Below are positions 19,601 to 35,000 of a stretch of DNA of 64,000 nucleotides, piece by piece. Both the position numbers and the translations under genes were made by a program. This stretch comes from Anisakis pegreffii (Eukaryota; Nematoda; Chromadorea; Rhabditida; Anisakidae), in contig JAPYMA010002963.1 of assembly GCA_035041965.1 (NCBI GenBank), positions 1-64,000 of the forward strand, in the 5' to 3' direction. Below the pieces are notes generated by a model. That model did no database searches. It was given only the letters and a program-made list of their open reading frames with translations, and was not told the origin of the DNA. The stretch's first letter is position 1, and the number at the start of each line of letters is the position of its first letter.

Positions 19601-22600
19601 TCAATGTGCTATTGTTATTCACATTCCATACTATGAATAAAATGAAGGACATCGAAACAATTTTAGTTTTATCTATTCGCATAACATCACTGAGGACATC
19701 ATTCTTCCATCCAATAAACACAACAATTCTTTGAGACCAATGAAAAAACCAATGAAAAACTCAAAATATCAACTTTCAACTGATCACATAACAAATGTCA
19801 TCTACGTTATATACCCACTACACCAGCGATTGATTTTCGTCTTATATCGCCGAAATCAGTCCTGTTTGGATCGAAGCATTTTTTTCTTTGACAATAGGAA
19901 AAAGTTTTTCTAGTGAGAACACACGAGAAATATAATATTTCGATTCAAAATTCATTTCGTCGACTTTTTTCTTTTTTGCCGATAAAATCATCTTCGAATA
20001 ATCTCCATTTCACTTACACCGACTTATGCATTTGTTTAGACTGAACAACGCGCATCTATTTGAAATCATCAAAAATTGCATTGTGGAAAAATTTGATATG
20101 TTGAAAAACAGGAACAAAGGAAGTTACTACAAAGGAAGTTTTTTTCCACTGCTATGCGAATCTCCTGCTGACTCTAATTTCTTGCCTAATCACTTTCAAT
20201 TAATTATCATCGATGGAGCATTTACATAACTTGCTTTTTAGTCTGAATTTTTTAAAATTAATTCTCTGAATTGCTTGAATTCGTTGATGAATACACTGGA
20301 AAGATTTCCCTCAATCGTTAGGGGGATTCCTTTTGCATTACTCAATAACCACAATACGGTTAGATGATCAGATTCGTTAGGGTGTTTTGATTATAAGGAA
20401 TATGTGAGCAATGAGGATAGTTGTTTATGTTGATGTTCATGTGTGATTACTGGACGGATTTATGACAGTTGCAAATTGGACTGTCAACGACTCCGTGATG
20501 CACTTGTCACTCACCGTTGTGATTGCTGATTTGCTGCTTGCATCTCGATTGTTGACCATTTGACCGATCGAAGCATTTAGCTCGCCGAGCTAATTTTATG
20601 CTAATCACTTCTTCGAACATATCCGAAACATTCGTCCGATCATCCGTCAAATTGACCATTCGTTTGCATTTTGTAAGAAAACATTGTGAGTAATTTGTTG
20701 AATGATGCATGTGAAAAGTTTTCGCCGAGAAATTACCGTTCCAACATCTCTGAAAAGGAAAGTTCTCTCAGAATGTTCACCTGAAACACTGACGACTTTG
20801 TATCTGAACTGCTTCGGCTAACTGAACGATAAGATCAGTTTCGTCTCTATTTACTGTGGGAGAACATGGTTAAAGATATAATTTCTACTTTCAATAATGC
20901 ATGAGAGTGACATGGGAAAATTCGAAATTCAATATCAATTTTTGCATCACTTCAACGTGTGACTGAGAAATTTTGGAAGAAAACATGATGACTTTGCATT
21001 CAATCCAACTTTATTTCAGAGGAAATCTATTCCTCCTTAATAACACGATTATTCAAACAATACTTTGTCAAAAGTAGTTCAAATGGCTGATAAATTAATC
21101 GATGAGAAATCGCAACATTGTTAGTCCCAATCAGTTTCATCAATTAAACATATTTTGGTGTCTCAACGAGAAGACTACTCTAATTGTAAGCAAATTGGAA
21201 TATATCTTCCATATTGCCTGATTCATCGATGAAATTTTTCAGAAGCGCAGTGCACAGTACCGATTGCGAATTGTAATACATATCTTTTTCCATCCTTGAG
21301 AAGCCATTTCTTCCCGAAATTCAAATTTCTGAACAATTCCAACTCATACTCATTACTCTGTGCTCAAGCTTATGCATAAATAGATTCGTGTGTTGGTTGT
21401 TGTGCAACGAGAATCGGATGTGTTATTGTTTGTTGTGTGTAGTAATGTACTCAGCTAGATTGTATGAATAACCTTACACATCAATGCGATTCATTCTCCT
21501 TCAGCATTTCAGTATTCTCAATATTTCCACCATTTCATTCACTGTCTTACAATATCATTTATTGTACCTTTTCAGTAGCTATTCAAAAATATTATTATTG
21601 CTTGAATGCCAAACAAACTCAACTGCCATTCCTTTCTCGAGTGTCTTTTCCATACTCAAACAACTTACCATCCAGCACAAACTTAATCGTTTCTACAACC
21701 TAATCCAACCTCACTATCACCGAAATATATTTCTCTCGATGTGTCAAGACGGATACTGCCGCTTGTTTGAAAAGATATATCGGCTTAAGACTTGACAACT
21801 TGCAATCCATCCGAATTTTTAGAAGATCTCCTTTTGTTTCAGGACAATTTTCAGCTGTATTGAATGTAAAACTGTCAGCTAAGATTAGCAATGAATTTCT
21901 ATGGAAGTGGTCAAAGTTGGCGATTCCACTGATGTTAAATATTTCAGTAGTGTTTTAATGCTCACGGAACTAGTCTGTTTCATGGAGCAGTTCCGTGTTT
22001 GGTTCAGGAAACGTTTCCAATTAATATCACTCAATGTCTTATTGAAGAACGCAACAGTAATGTATAGCGTAGCAGTAGCATTGCTGATGATGCAAATAGT
22101 GATGCGGATAAGAATAGTAATGGGAGTGCTAATAGTAAAAGAAATGCAAATATTGAAGTAATCGGGTGGGTTTGTATGTGATTTGTGAGAATCTAATTAT
22201 ATATCATCATCCTCATCAGTGTCAGCTGCATTGTAGCATTCAATCATTCTTAGTAATCAGCATTCAGGGTTGAGATCAAATCGTTTATTATCTTGTTTCA
22301 TTTTTGGTGTTATCTATTTATTCAACAATTACAATCCGATAATCTCGGATCGTTTCAATCCTTATTTGCACAACTTTAATTTGTCTCTTTTTATCATCCC
22401 CAATCTATTCTTTAATATACTATAATGCATCCACCCTCAAATGCTGTTTGAATTTCCGTTTATCTTGACATTTTACTTTCATTAATCATTCTTATAACAT
22501 AGATCAGTACAAATTGTTGCAAGTATTTTTTATCGCAAGAAAGCATCGCAATTAATTTTGAAGTGTTTTGTTGGCAATTAGTTATTGAATTATATTTTTA

Positions 22601-25600
22601 TTCGCAGCTACTGACAAGCAATTATTCAGTTGTTGCTCTGAGGTTAAAATGATCTGATAAGAAGTCGATGAAATTACGGAGATTTACTTGTGGAAACTTC
22701 TCTCAGTCCTAGAAGAGCTTCTAGAATCTGGATGACCATGCGATCTGTTGCGCAATAATGTCCTTCGAGTGCTCTGATGAAATTGAAACTCCTGAGGAAA
22801 AGTTTCTTCATTTGTTCATACCAGAATCCATTGGTCATGAATACGGCACAAGGAATTAATCATACAACGGAGCATGCTTATGCACACTTTAAACTGTTAG
22901 CAGCGAACGTTCAACGATTACAGCAAATCACATAGAACAGTGCAAAAAACTGTTCAATGCTAGCCGTTTCCACATATGCACACAGATGAATATGCGTGTC
23001 AATTGATCATCTTAATCATTTCTTCATTCATCGATCAACATCGTTTTGCTTCGTTACATCATTTTTGTACTCTCTATTGTCTCACTCATCCGAATATCCC
23101 TCTAATACAGTTCTTACTCCATTTCGATTTCTTTCTATTATGACCATTTCGTATAATCCACTGGATATTTGGGTCTTTCTCGATTTTGTTTCAGTTCTTC
23201 GAATATCATGTTTCATAGCTTACAATTCTATTCCGTTTCTCATCTACGTTATGATTTGTTATCAGAGTTATGATCTATTAAAAAACACTTCAACTTGAAG
23301 AGATCCTCGTCAGTTGTTATATTTTCTTATGAAGTACACACCGTTTTTTTTTCATTCTGCACATTGACGCATCTTAATACTACTTACTCGTGGTTCATCA
23401 GCTATATTTTTGGAACAAAGAGAAGAATGCAATGGTATTTTTGCTGAATATTTTCCGATTGATATAACTGCCGTTAAAAGCATAAAAACCTACATATGTG
23501 AGCATAATCAATGATGAAATAGGCAAAGAATAAAGATTGTTATAACCCAGAAATCGTCAGCGATCTCCGCTATATTGCCTCTCCTCTACAAAAAAGGTCA
23601 GACGATTATATGAGAAGTCCATAATTTCATCGTCTCAAATATTTAATTAGAAGTAATTCATTTTATTTTATTTCCGAGTACGATTGCATTTGCAATTCCA
23701 TTAATGGGACCTGTTTTAAAAAAAGAATTTTTTGTGCATTTTCATTTGCACATATCATTTGATAAGTAATTTTTTAATGGCGACCGTTTCCCATTCTTTT
23801 TCGTTCAGCTTTCTATAATATTCTCATAACATGCATTCTCTGATATCAGTTTTTAAATCTTCTATCATCAATTTCAGCCCACACGTCCATCTTTGTGTTC
23901 GTATGCAACGTTGATGATTATTTCCAAAATCTTTGTTTCAGAGTGCTTTTCTGAATAATATTGCAACGATCGATCGACTTTATGACATTCTGAGATATTA
24001 AAATTTTCATTGTATTGACCAACTGAAATACATCGTTGAAGTTGATTTGTGCTTGTCATTTTTCATGCTTAAGCACATTCGCGCTTATTTGCGCTCAGAG
24101 ATTTAGTGAGGTCATTTTCAGGTTTATTCCCCTTTTATGTGCGTTCCAGTCTCATGAAATGGAAAACGCAAATATTAACACTCAAGCCGGATTCAGTTAT
24201 TGCACAGCTTTTGCAAGAGATGCATACGTACAGCTGAATTGAGAAAATTATCGCCATCGTGATAGTAGAGCCTTTAGGCATTTCAATGCATTTTATTTTT
24301 CATTTAATGGGGCTCTTTCTGAGAAATGCCATCGAAATAAAAGCAGTATTATTACAATATTTCACGGACTGAGTCACATTATGCAAAAGTGCGTCAATTC
24401 ATGGACATGATCGAAGTGTGATTTATTTATTTATGTGTTTGTGTGTGCATTGCTGAAAATTAATGAGGTACGAATGACAGCTCGGTTGATATTACAGTTT
24501 GTTTGCTGTAATCAGTTAATTTTGCTATAAACATTTTTCATTTGTACTATTATTACTACGAGCATAAACATAGCATATATTCCACTGATTTATATTATGG
24601 CATTGACCATTGGTGTCATTCACAGCAGCACCGCCCCGTATTGGAGGATCGTTTTAGCACATCTGATAATTGATTTGGTGAGGGAGATGAATGCTTATGC
24701 AAAATAGATGCATCATTGGAAGAAGAGTATAGGAGTATTGGCCTAGCAAAGTGGTGTTTGGCGTTTGCTTTTTTTTGTTGTTATTGTTGCTATTGGCAGC
24801 CAGCCGTTTTACTATTGACAGCCTTATTCAGTATTGTGCAAAACAGACAGCAGCACCTCACTGATCACTGTGAGTTTCATTTGTATTTCATAAATACTTC
24901 GCTTGGAAATTACTGGGAAAGTAGAGCAAGGAAGAATATTTTTGATAATGGTGATAGCAGAGAGGCATGAACTCGTAATGAGTTGTAGCTGCTGATTAAG
25001 TGAATAACTAAACATCTATCCTCTGTTATCCCATCTCATCCTACATTCATTTCAGCTGCAGCACTGCCAACATATCGAATAAAATTTCGTAGTAAATTCA
25101 GCTACCGAACTTTCCAAATTGGGATACTTAATTTGCACTATTCAACAAGATGGTGACTTTGAAAAATTTCAGTAACCGAAAGCCATTGCCTCAGCGTTGA
25201 CCTCAAACTTATTTTTGGTTCGGGTTTGTACAGTTGTGGTTCATCGCTGTCATGACTGTTCAGACTTCTGGTCGTTGACTCCTTCTTTGAACTTATGGAG
25301 ACAGCAATGCCCGATTGAGTTGCTCTCTTTTGCATAGCATGAGCTGATAAATTAATGTTGTTTTGACGTGTTTCATCAGTTCAAGAATGAATTTCTTCGA
25401 GTGACTTTTGCTAGTAATAGTAGTATAAACATGAGCAATTCAAATTGCAGCTGCAATTTTATTTCATAATTATCCTCGCTCTGCAGCAACTCAGTAATCA
25501 GATCATATCAAAAGATACTCGGCAATATGCAGCGATAATCGAAGGATGGTGCATCAAACTTCACTAGGTCGTTGAACTCGTTAGAATACGCCAGGGATTT

Positions 25601-28600
25601 GCTTTGCAAAATTTACTTTTGATGCTTGATTCGACACGCGTTACAATTAAACGGCCCAATAAACCAAATTATCAGTTGTGTTTGCATGTCGAGTCTGATT
25701 CAAGCATTCCTATAGAGAGATAAAGGAGTGAATGATTTCTTTGAAGCTGTCGAATTTTAGATATTCGTCCGCCAAACTAAACGGGTCTACCGAAAACCTT
25801 CGTCCTTTTTTCTCAAACGACATTTTTTGATCCAAAAAAATCGAACTATGATGGACGGTCCTCGCAGCTGATCATGCATCTGATCCTTTGGAGTGACGAA
25901 TAAGTATTATACAAAGGCGGTGAAATGTTTCCATAACTCATGTAAACGAAGGAGGTGGAATTGAGTCAGATGTCTCAGCCTGACTGAAATATCACCTTAT
26001 CTTTCAAAAATTTTATAATGCCAGCTTCGACTGAATCGAACTGATCTGTGTTGAAACCTCATCATGAAAACATTAAAAAAATACAAACATCAATGAAATA
26101 GTTTATTGACTGGGCAGTTTTTTTGATATTGTGTAATAAAGATGATGCTATTTATTTATTTTTTCTGCAAAATCTTGCACTCAAAAACATTCATTTGTCA
26201 TCTTTTTTTATTTATTCGCTTTCGACTCATTTCCAGCACTTTTTTTTCGATCATCTTCAATCGGCTAATATCTAATTGCTGGGCACAATGGTGCGAAAGT
26301 TAACTGCTCGAACGTGCTCCCATTTATATGTATATGAGTATGTGAATCCAGTGAAGACCGACGAAAGATTTATTGAAGCAGAATTTTACCTAATTCTGTG
26401 CAGAAATATTTCTTCGCTTTTTTGCTGTCTGTCAGCAAGAATATTGCGTATTCGACTAATGCAAAATTTTCATCTGCGATTCCAGAAGTAAATCAGCATT
26501 GCTGCATGGCGCGAAACATTTCGCATGACCACAAATGAATTGGTCTGAAAATTGATTATGGATCAGAGTGATATTAACTTTTAATCTTAGTGCTTGATTT
26601 TGATTCGTTAAACAGTTGTTAATGAATGAACGAATTCAATTAATGAATGAATGAATTCAGTTGAATCGATAGGCAGTGCTGCCGTCGCGAGAAAGTAGAT
26701 ATTGCAACTCAAGAGAATTTTGTTATATTCGGATTGCTACGAAAATAATACAGTGAATTTGAGGACGTTTTCTGTGATTGATTCCAAATAATACAGTGAA
26801 TTTCAAGGCAATGAGGTATACAAACGAGTTGTCTTTGTGGGCGATATTGAATTTGTGCAAAATTCGATTCGCTGATATTGTAGCTCTGATTGAATCGCAG
26901 TGGGAAAATATGAACTAATAATGATAGGAATATTTCCGATGCAATAATAAGAGCTGTGCTCATACACTTTTTCTAGTTGAGGAAGTTCTCATGAAGCAAT
27001 TCTTCCCTTTTAGAATTTTCCTCAACGTTCGCAAACGAGTTTTTTTTCCGTTGCTTGCAGTCACTGTCAACTAGTTTTTTTTAAAGGTTAAATTAGTTTT
27101 CAAATTGGTAGTCCGCATGTTTTCTTTTGCATAGTTTGCCTTTGCTGAATAATTGTTTAGCGCATAAGAAATTCCAACTCTAAGAAATAGAGGAGAAGGG
27201 AACCCTGCGTTACGAATATTTTTGATCAGTTTTTCTGTGAAATAATTAAATGAAATTTCCACTTGCATTATATTCGTACTGGAAAAATAACTAATACTTG
27301 CAAACAATTCAATCAGCCATTTTAATCTCCCAAGTTTTGAGAATTTCATTCATGTATTAATCTGGATTACTTTATTTATTCATCAGTTAATCAGGATTAC
27401 TTTATCAACCTGATATGAAATTGTAATGCGTTTGAAGATAACAAAATGAGTGCCACTGCACTGCAGGTATAAAATTGCTGTTGAATTGTCGGTGAGGAAT
27501 AAGCGATCTGTCACGGAATCGAATCTGTTTGCTCGCATTTGTTTAAGAAACTATCTACGTTTGAGGATATGCGTACACATTTTTATCATACTTTTGCACC
27601 ATCCTAATTAATGGGGGTTATCTGAGATTGTGATGGGTTTGTAGTTGTTGGTTGATTGAGTTATACTATTACTGCATCAGTGATGAGAAGAAACATTTGA
27701 TAGCTTTAAACATTTGATAAACGAAAATAACAACAATCGATGCACAAAGTTGACGGTGATGATTGATGATGAAACTCTTTTGAGAGATTATACACTTGTT
27801 ATGAGTCGCATAATCATTGCAAATTATCAACCTGAGCGATCTATACACCGATCGCACTTCGCTCAAATTTTATCCTGTGATTCAGTGCACTTTTTTCGGT
27901 TCGGTGATATTGGTTAGAAGTTGATGGATTTGTGAAAGAATGCAGTGAGACGTCAACAAATCACCAGCGGATTCTGCATGAAATGTGCACTTCTAAAATG
28001 TTCAATTTCACAGTATCGTTTTCCATTTCCATTCTTCGCAGTTGATCATGCGTGAATCGTCAGCAAATTCTGATAGAACAATTTCTGTATAAATCGCATC
28101 AGTTTTGTTGCTGATCGTCTTTTGAAAGTTCTCACTACAGTTATACTGCGTGTTTTTTGTTCACTTTTTGTTACTTTTTCTGAGTCGATTTGCCACCTTT
28201 CTTATCTATAATCAAAGTAACAGTTTTTCAAAAGAAGCGAATGAATTGCATCGTGCTTTGTGTTGAACCATCTGATAAATTCCGTCTTTTCCCATCATTT
28301 CAGTTCCTTCGAATATATGACACTTTCAGCTGATGTAAACAATAGCCATGTGGGATCACTGAAATATGCATTTCCATTGCTTATACATATCAATTCGTTT
28401 TATTCCGATCAGCAGTTTTCTCATTGAATGTATTGTTGTGTATGTATTGTTGTTAGTTCCGAAAGAATTGATATGTTCAATCCATTTAAGTGGAATCGCG
28501 TTTGAATGATCGAGCTTTAGTACGCGTTAAGTTGATATCATATCGGTTTCGGTTTCGTTTGAGAGAATTATTTTTTCATTGACTAATTAGCCTCTTTGTA

Positions 28601-28681
28601 GATCGACTCATAATTTATCTGGTGTAATCGAAGAAATCCGATTCGTTGCTTTTTCGTTGTCGTCATTCAAGCTGTCCGATA
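16632..28681. other. Gene-poor region, no supported gene
   Basis: About 12 kb of AT-rich DNA. The longest frames (for example 18113-18466 and 21901-22161) are Ile/Leu/Cys-rich and lack family motifs, so I treat them as chance. A direct repeat, AATAATACAGTGAATTT, occurs at about 26745 and 26787, and GGATTACTTTAT is duplicated within 27360-27405. One trinucleotide-rich stretch at about 22064-22150 could be an exon (see findings). I see no RNA gene. Confidence 0.5.
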
Positions 28682-28785
28682 ATGTTTTCGGATGGTGCAA
28701 CACTTCTGAAAGAATTTGACTCTGATGTCGAAGATGATGATCTCTTGGACAGTGATGAAGATGTTTCAGAGGTTGGCGAAAAGAG
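28682..28785 (+). CDS. Candidate acidic first exon of an unidentified gene (partial)
   Basis: The ATG at 28682 opens a highly acidic peptide starting MFSDGATLLKEFDSD, rich in Asp/Glu/Ser as in many nuclear proteins. Two exits are possible. A donor at 28786 (GTTGGT) leaves phase 2. A donor at 28772 (GTTGGC, phase 0) would join a second exon at 28852-29030 across an 80-base intron with a TTTGCTCAG acceptor; that exon is lysine-rich at first and ends at AG/GTATAT, also phase 2. Either form could splice to the exon at 59827, which needs phase 2. I do not recognise the family. The acidic composition and well-placed splice sites are the only support, and a chance frame remains possible. Confidence 0.35.
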
Positions 28786-29030
28786 GTTGGTCGTTCCTTT
28801 ATTTTTGTGGAGTGATTGTGATAATTTTATTTGACTCATTTATTTGCTCAGTATTTTACGAAGGAAATTATGGTGACATCTCAAAAAAAAAACTCGATTC
28901 GAAAGAAACAACGAACCAAAATTGGTATTTGTATGAAAGGAATTGTACTAAAGGAGTTTATTGAAACCATAACTGCTCACTCAACAAAATGTTGTTTTAT
29001 TGGTAACACTCATTATTACATAAGTTCGAG

Positions 29031-32000
29031 GTATATGCAAAATCTTGTTTGTTGCTCATTTGTCTGCAAATTGTTCATGAAATTTGTGCACGGCACAATT
29101 CACATCGAATCCACGAAACATTCCCATTCGATAATTTTTTTACCCTTGCACGTCGAACTCAATAATTTTGTTTCATGAACTCAAGTGCACTTCTATGATT
29201 GCTATATTCCTAAAAGAAGTCTAACATCGAATATGGTTAGGCTGAAAAAGGAATTCATCTCGTCAGTTGTATTGCATCGGTAACTTATGATAACATAAGC
29301 GATTGATGCTAATGCATTGTTTGTATAGGAGTTAGGCAGATAGCTCTTTGTTGTAAGGGAAGGAAACTTGAATGAAATGGTTTACTTAACGTTGTGTGAT
29401 GATTATCCTTAATTTTGTTCGTAGCAATCTTGCTCATTAAAAAACGTTTGGAAACACTGAGAAAAGAACTGAAAGTTTCAGTTTTAAGTAAAATAAAAGA
29501 TGTATTCCGGTGATCTTTCCCTATTCACTTTAAAAATAAGTTTCGGCTTCAACAATTACTCGCCTCTGGAAATTGATTAGTGTTCCGAATGAAAACAAAT
29601 GGAAAAATGCTTGGAGTGATAAAAATAAGAATTCTTCAAGTGAATTTTCACTATATAAGAGCAAGTTTATATTTGCTTGCTATGTGCTGCATTCTTTCAG
29701 CGATCACTAGCCGTGATCGATCATATGTGTAAAGTTATCGTCACTCGGCCATCGAATCCAAAAAACGCAAAGCGCATTCGCACGATGATTGACGTTTTTT
29801 TGAGAAAACATTATGTTTGCACGTTACTCGTCCGTTTACCTCTCTACTTCACCGCACCTTTAACTTATGTACTTTAACGAGCATATCATAACATCGAAAT
29901 AAGCATTCACACTCCATATTGTTTGAGCAAGTTTCTTTCGTCTTCAAAAACATTCTCATAATACCAAATTCACCTGAACAATCATTGAGAAGAGCAAGGA
30001 AATTCCGTCGTAAATAAATAATAATTCGAAATAGCGTTTCTGCGCTATTGACCATCGTACAAAGTGTCTGCAAACACAGTTAAAGATCACCCGCCCACCC
30101 GCCATCTTCATCTGAAAATACAATCGAAAAAGCCGTCTTCTTCATATTTCGTACAGATTGCCATTCAGTAAAATTTCATTTCTAATAAATTCAAAAATTC
30201 TATGCTATCAAGATTCAATCTGCATTGAATTAGATGACAAAACGTGCAGAGATGGTTGATATCAATCAGAGAAAAGGGAAACACAATAAAATTGAATGAT
30301 TCATTTTCTGGAAACTTTGAATATCTTACCGCTACGGAAGAATTGCTGTTGATTTCGCGATCGTTGGTGATGATAAATCTTTGCCAAAATGGAGCAAACG
30401 GGTGCATTTTCAAAATGATTTAAGTGCTTTCGACTAATTGGCATTCTGATTTGCGGTAACGAATGAGTGCGGGACATTGTTTACGGGTTTACGGGTTTCT
30501 TCATTCATCATTGCATTGTTAATGTTGCTGTTGCGCTCTGGTAGAGTTCATGCAACGAAGCGAATGAATAATTAATTAACCCATCAGTACTGAGCAATCC
30601 GTCATGTAATTGGCACACGCGTTCATAATGGCTGAGTGTACAACTTGGTGGCCATGCGATATTCGAGTATCGCTCGTGCTACGAACCTATGAAACGGAAG
30701 CAGAAAATCATATCGAACCAAAATTCCCCAAAGCATTCTTCCAGTTCCTTTCAGTGGCCGGATGCACGTGATGCGGTTAAATTTCTGGTGGAAATGCTCT
30801 TTTTCGAGTGCTTTCTTCTCCTTGAATTCTTTTATTGCACTTTTTTCAGAGGGCCGCTTTTGAGAGAAATTATTCAAACCATTAGTATACAAGCACCACT
30901 CTAATTCTTTATTTCTACAATTATCAACGAATTGTTTTTCTAACTGTTCTGAACACTGTTGCAAGCATTATATCCACTTGTCGAGCAGACAAGACTCATC
31001 ATGAAATTACGCTGTGATTCGAGATTGTTTACGGTAACGTTTAGTTACCATACTTCAACAACGACAATATATTCGAACGCTTCGAAATTCAAAGAGTGCT
31101 CACTTTCCGACTAATCATCAGTTAGTGTAATTATGCCGGACATGATTCGAATGGTCATCCGGAAAAGAACGAACACAAGATCGCCGTAAAAGTATAATTG
31201 AACTGAAACATATTTGGGTGTATTCAAGCTGAGCTGAATAACACATTGCACACACCACAATATTGTTGCTGGTGAAAACTTTCTATTCATGTATGCTTAT
31301 GCATGCTAGAGTGATTCGGAAATAAGTGTCTAATTAGTATTTGTAAAATTTCGTGAGTGTTGTTGATTGGTTACACTGATGCAACGATGTCATCGTAAAG
31401 TTAAACACTCATCGCTAGGGTCAACAACGGCATCAACAACAATAGCAATAACGTAAACAATTATAACACTTGTCGTTGATTGCTTTAATTAAAGACGTCA
31501 TCGGACATTCACTTGGCTCATTACAGTCGTTCACCATACCAATTGGATTATGGAGGTTTTTGTTGCTATTTTCTGGGAGAACGACAACAAATTTAGGTTT
31601 TCCATTTGTGCAGTTAATTTATAAGATTTTTTAAAAATATTTAATTGAATGAATGACAAAATTTGGTGAAATTATCACGAGTCATATTTTTGTTCATGAA
31701 TACTGTAAACCGCAAATACCTTTGAGAACCTATATCCGAAACCAATTCTGGAATAAAACTTTTCTTTTTGATTCTGTAAGTGTGTTCCATGCTGAAGAAT
31801 TTATTAACATGAAGAATTTAATAAATTTTGTCATCCTCCAACACAGAAACTAAACTACAGAGAATACGGTCAGATTACATTGATGAGCTGGGCCTGGCAT
31901 AAGGAAGGATCTCTAAGGTAGTGATCATGAGCAACAGATGTATACATCAGATATAATCAAGTGATCATTTTTGATCTTGGAACGTGACTGTCCCTGAGAA

Positions 32001-35000
32001 CTATAATAGTTATTTGTATGGTAACGCACTGTGACTATTCGTTACGGTATTTGTGCTACTTATTCCGTGGTTAATTCTTGTTTTGCAATTCGTTGATGAA
32101 TCGTTTCATTTCAGCTTGACAACCTAGAATGACTGTGAGTTGAAATCTTGTTATAACTGTGAATGGAAACTTTTGAATATTCATGGAACTGTAATTTTTA
32201 GCCAGCAGAGTTTCTATTACCTAGGTAGTAAAATTGAACATCCTTATTCAATACCATTCAGTGATTGCTTTTCTCTCCACCTCTGTATGGCATCAGGTCA
32301 TCATTGCTTCTCCATCCCTCACCGATAGCCTGACATTAAAATGTTTTCGGATACCGTACACTCTCCAATAACACCTATTTTCAATTAATGCCATGTCTAT
32401 GCCTTAAAAAATAACTCGAATTACGGAGAATTGTGGACACTAGACTTCTGTGGCTTTTGTTAGAGTGTGAAATGATGAATGGAATTGCAGGAATGTTCGT
32501 TCGTGTTGAGTACAAACTAGTGAGTATCTCAGAAAAAGTTTACACTGCAAAAATGGTGTTCTCTTTGTTAATGTGTAAAATGCAGTGTCGTATTGAGACT
32601 GATTCACATTACTGCACATTGTGAAACTGTTTGGCATATTCAAATGATATTTGTCACTCAAAATTTCCTGAACAAAAGTGCTTTATAAAATTTCGTTTTG
32701 TCCATATAGCCTTCATTCTGTGCGTTTGATTGCATTTTGCAAATGTCAGTGTTGACGAGAAGAGTCTTTTCAGATGGAGATTGAATATTTTAAACAATCG
32801 AACGTTGAAATAAACTTCAACAAGTAAATCGTAATGATGATGTACACTACAAATTTCATAAATCAACAACGAACGAATGTCACTGGTTGATCTAACATTT
32901 CTATTGTGAATCGAATGAATATCACTGTTAATAGATTCTCGCTGATGCTTACTCAGTACTCCTCATAGCTATTCAAAAAGCTAATTCAAATCCATGTTAA
33001 TTACTGAGCACTGTGAATTGTCGCTTATAATGATGTATTTTTCAAAATTAGCAAGCTTTGGCCAAATCCTCTGTTTCCTTGCCAATGATAGGTTCCAATG
33101 TTTGCCCATGCACCGATTCAGTTTTGCAGAAATTGTGACACATTATAATTTACCACAATGTGATGTTTGAATTTGGTGCGGTGAAATTCAATTCGTACAA
33201 ATAATCTTCTCTTGAGTATCTTTTGATCTCATTTCGAATGCAAACATGCGAATTTACAACAACAAACTTGATGAGTTGGTTTATTATGCGAGTATGGCGC
33301 TGCTCGCTTCCATTGAGTGTGTGTGTGTACCTGAATGTCGCACAAGCGTACCGAATCATTTGAATAAAATTTTGCTTGTTCAATTCATCAACTTTTCAAA
33401 TAGTCGTTGAACTAATTTCGTCTTTCTTCAAACTACTCTCGTCACATATTCTTCGCTGCATTCAGTTTATTTACAATTAGTCTGATCAAAAAAATTTTCC
33501 ACTCACTAATAAAATGGATGTGCAAAGCATTGACTAATTGTTATTTATCATTTGATTAGTAAAACCGCTTTGATTATTCACCTTTTAAATTTCACTTTTG
33601 CATGATGAATTAAATTCATTTCAATAATGAAGACGGGAACACTTCTTTGCAGCGCTGATTTGTTTCCTTGTCAACTGTCTAATGGCCAATTCGGAATTCA
33701 GATTGTAAGATGTTTAACTCTCATTCTCGCAGGTATACCGGATGTCTATTTGGAGAATTAATTGCAACTGTGACAAATGATTTAGTCAGAATCATAGTTC
33801 ATATTCGACATTGGTAAAGAAATAATTTTTTTGGAAGCACTCGAATATTGTGTTAGATAATATTTTGCGCTCTCAATAGAATATCAATGATCGCATAATC
33901 ATTGTTAAAAAAAATAGAATGGAATGTCTGTAAAAAATGATAGTTTAATTCTGTATTTGATAGCGAATACATTCTATGCGCGGATTGCTTAAACAGTTCA
34001 GGTCTTCGGGAATATTGAAACTCTGTTCTTTTCGTGATAGAAAAACTAGAATAAATTAATAAAATATCCATTCCCAACTTCAATCCATCTACTCGATCTC
34101 CTTAAGCTGCACAAAATTTCAATGCAAATTCTTCATCGATGAAATGATATCGGATATGAATGATACGTGAAATACTGCCATTTTTCATAACTCCATTCGT
34201 CATCGTCAGTTGCGAATTGTGAACGGAAAAGCGCCGAATATGAATGGTTGCCAGTCTGAGCCTTGATTATATTGCGCGCAGCTGCTGAATGAAGATGGTT
34301 GAATGGGTGAAGCAATAATCATAACAGTGTGTCAGCTACATTTGTAATCACTGAACAGTCTCATTCTTTTCTTTTCACTTTTGTTTCATTATAAATACCC
34401 AATGGATCATTCATTATGAGTGAGATGAACTTACGATCCTGAACGAAAACAAAAACATCACTCAGTCTTACGATTAGTGAGATATCTTAAATGATCACTC
34501 AAATTGGTGACAGCTATCGTTGATCTCTATTGTTATATTTGCAGTTTCATTTGTACGAGTGTAAAATCTGAACCTTCATTCTATTGGAAATTAACCTTCT
34601 CAAATAAGTTTTACGTTTTAAAAAGCCACCAACATTATTGTGCATCGAATTCCGTTTCCGTTCGCTGTAACCGAAAGAGCTGCTTTCGGTGGGGCCCAGA
34701 AGAAAGCGAGTGCACCCCTTGAAGTTAGATTCGAAATGGTGGCCAAAATTCATTTTCAAAACACAAAGGAGGAGTTTCAACAACTTTGCACCATAATCCT
34801 TACAGCATATCGATAGCATTCAGCTAATATCAATCAGTTCGAAGTTGTACCTAAGTCGTAAATTATCACGTATGCTCTCTGTGCCAGTCAGCTATTATTG
34901 TTTGGATGATGCTATCACGTTCGTAATGCCTCTTAAAATGCAATCGCTTATAAACCATCCGCACAGCTGCGCCGCATTTTACCTTTGTTCAGCATTCACC

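Noticed and set aside
30623..30964. 113-codon minus-strand frame
   Set aside because: No recognisable motif or splice context; within chance for about 47 kb of sequence read in six frames.
31985..32010. TCCCTGAGA, identical to the seed region of lin-4/miR-125
   Set aside because: No complementary arm to make a precursor hairpin, and the match ends after nine bases.
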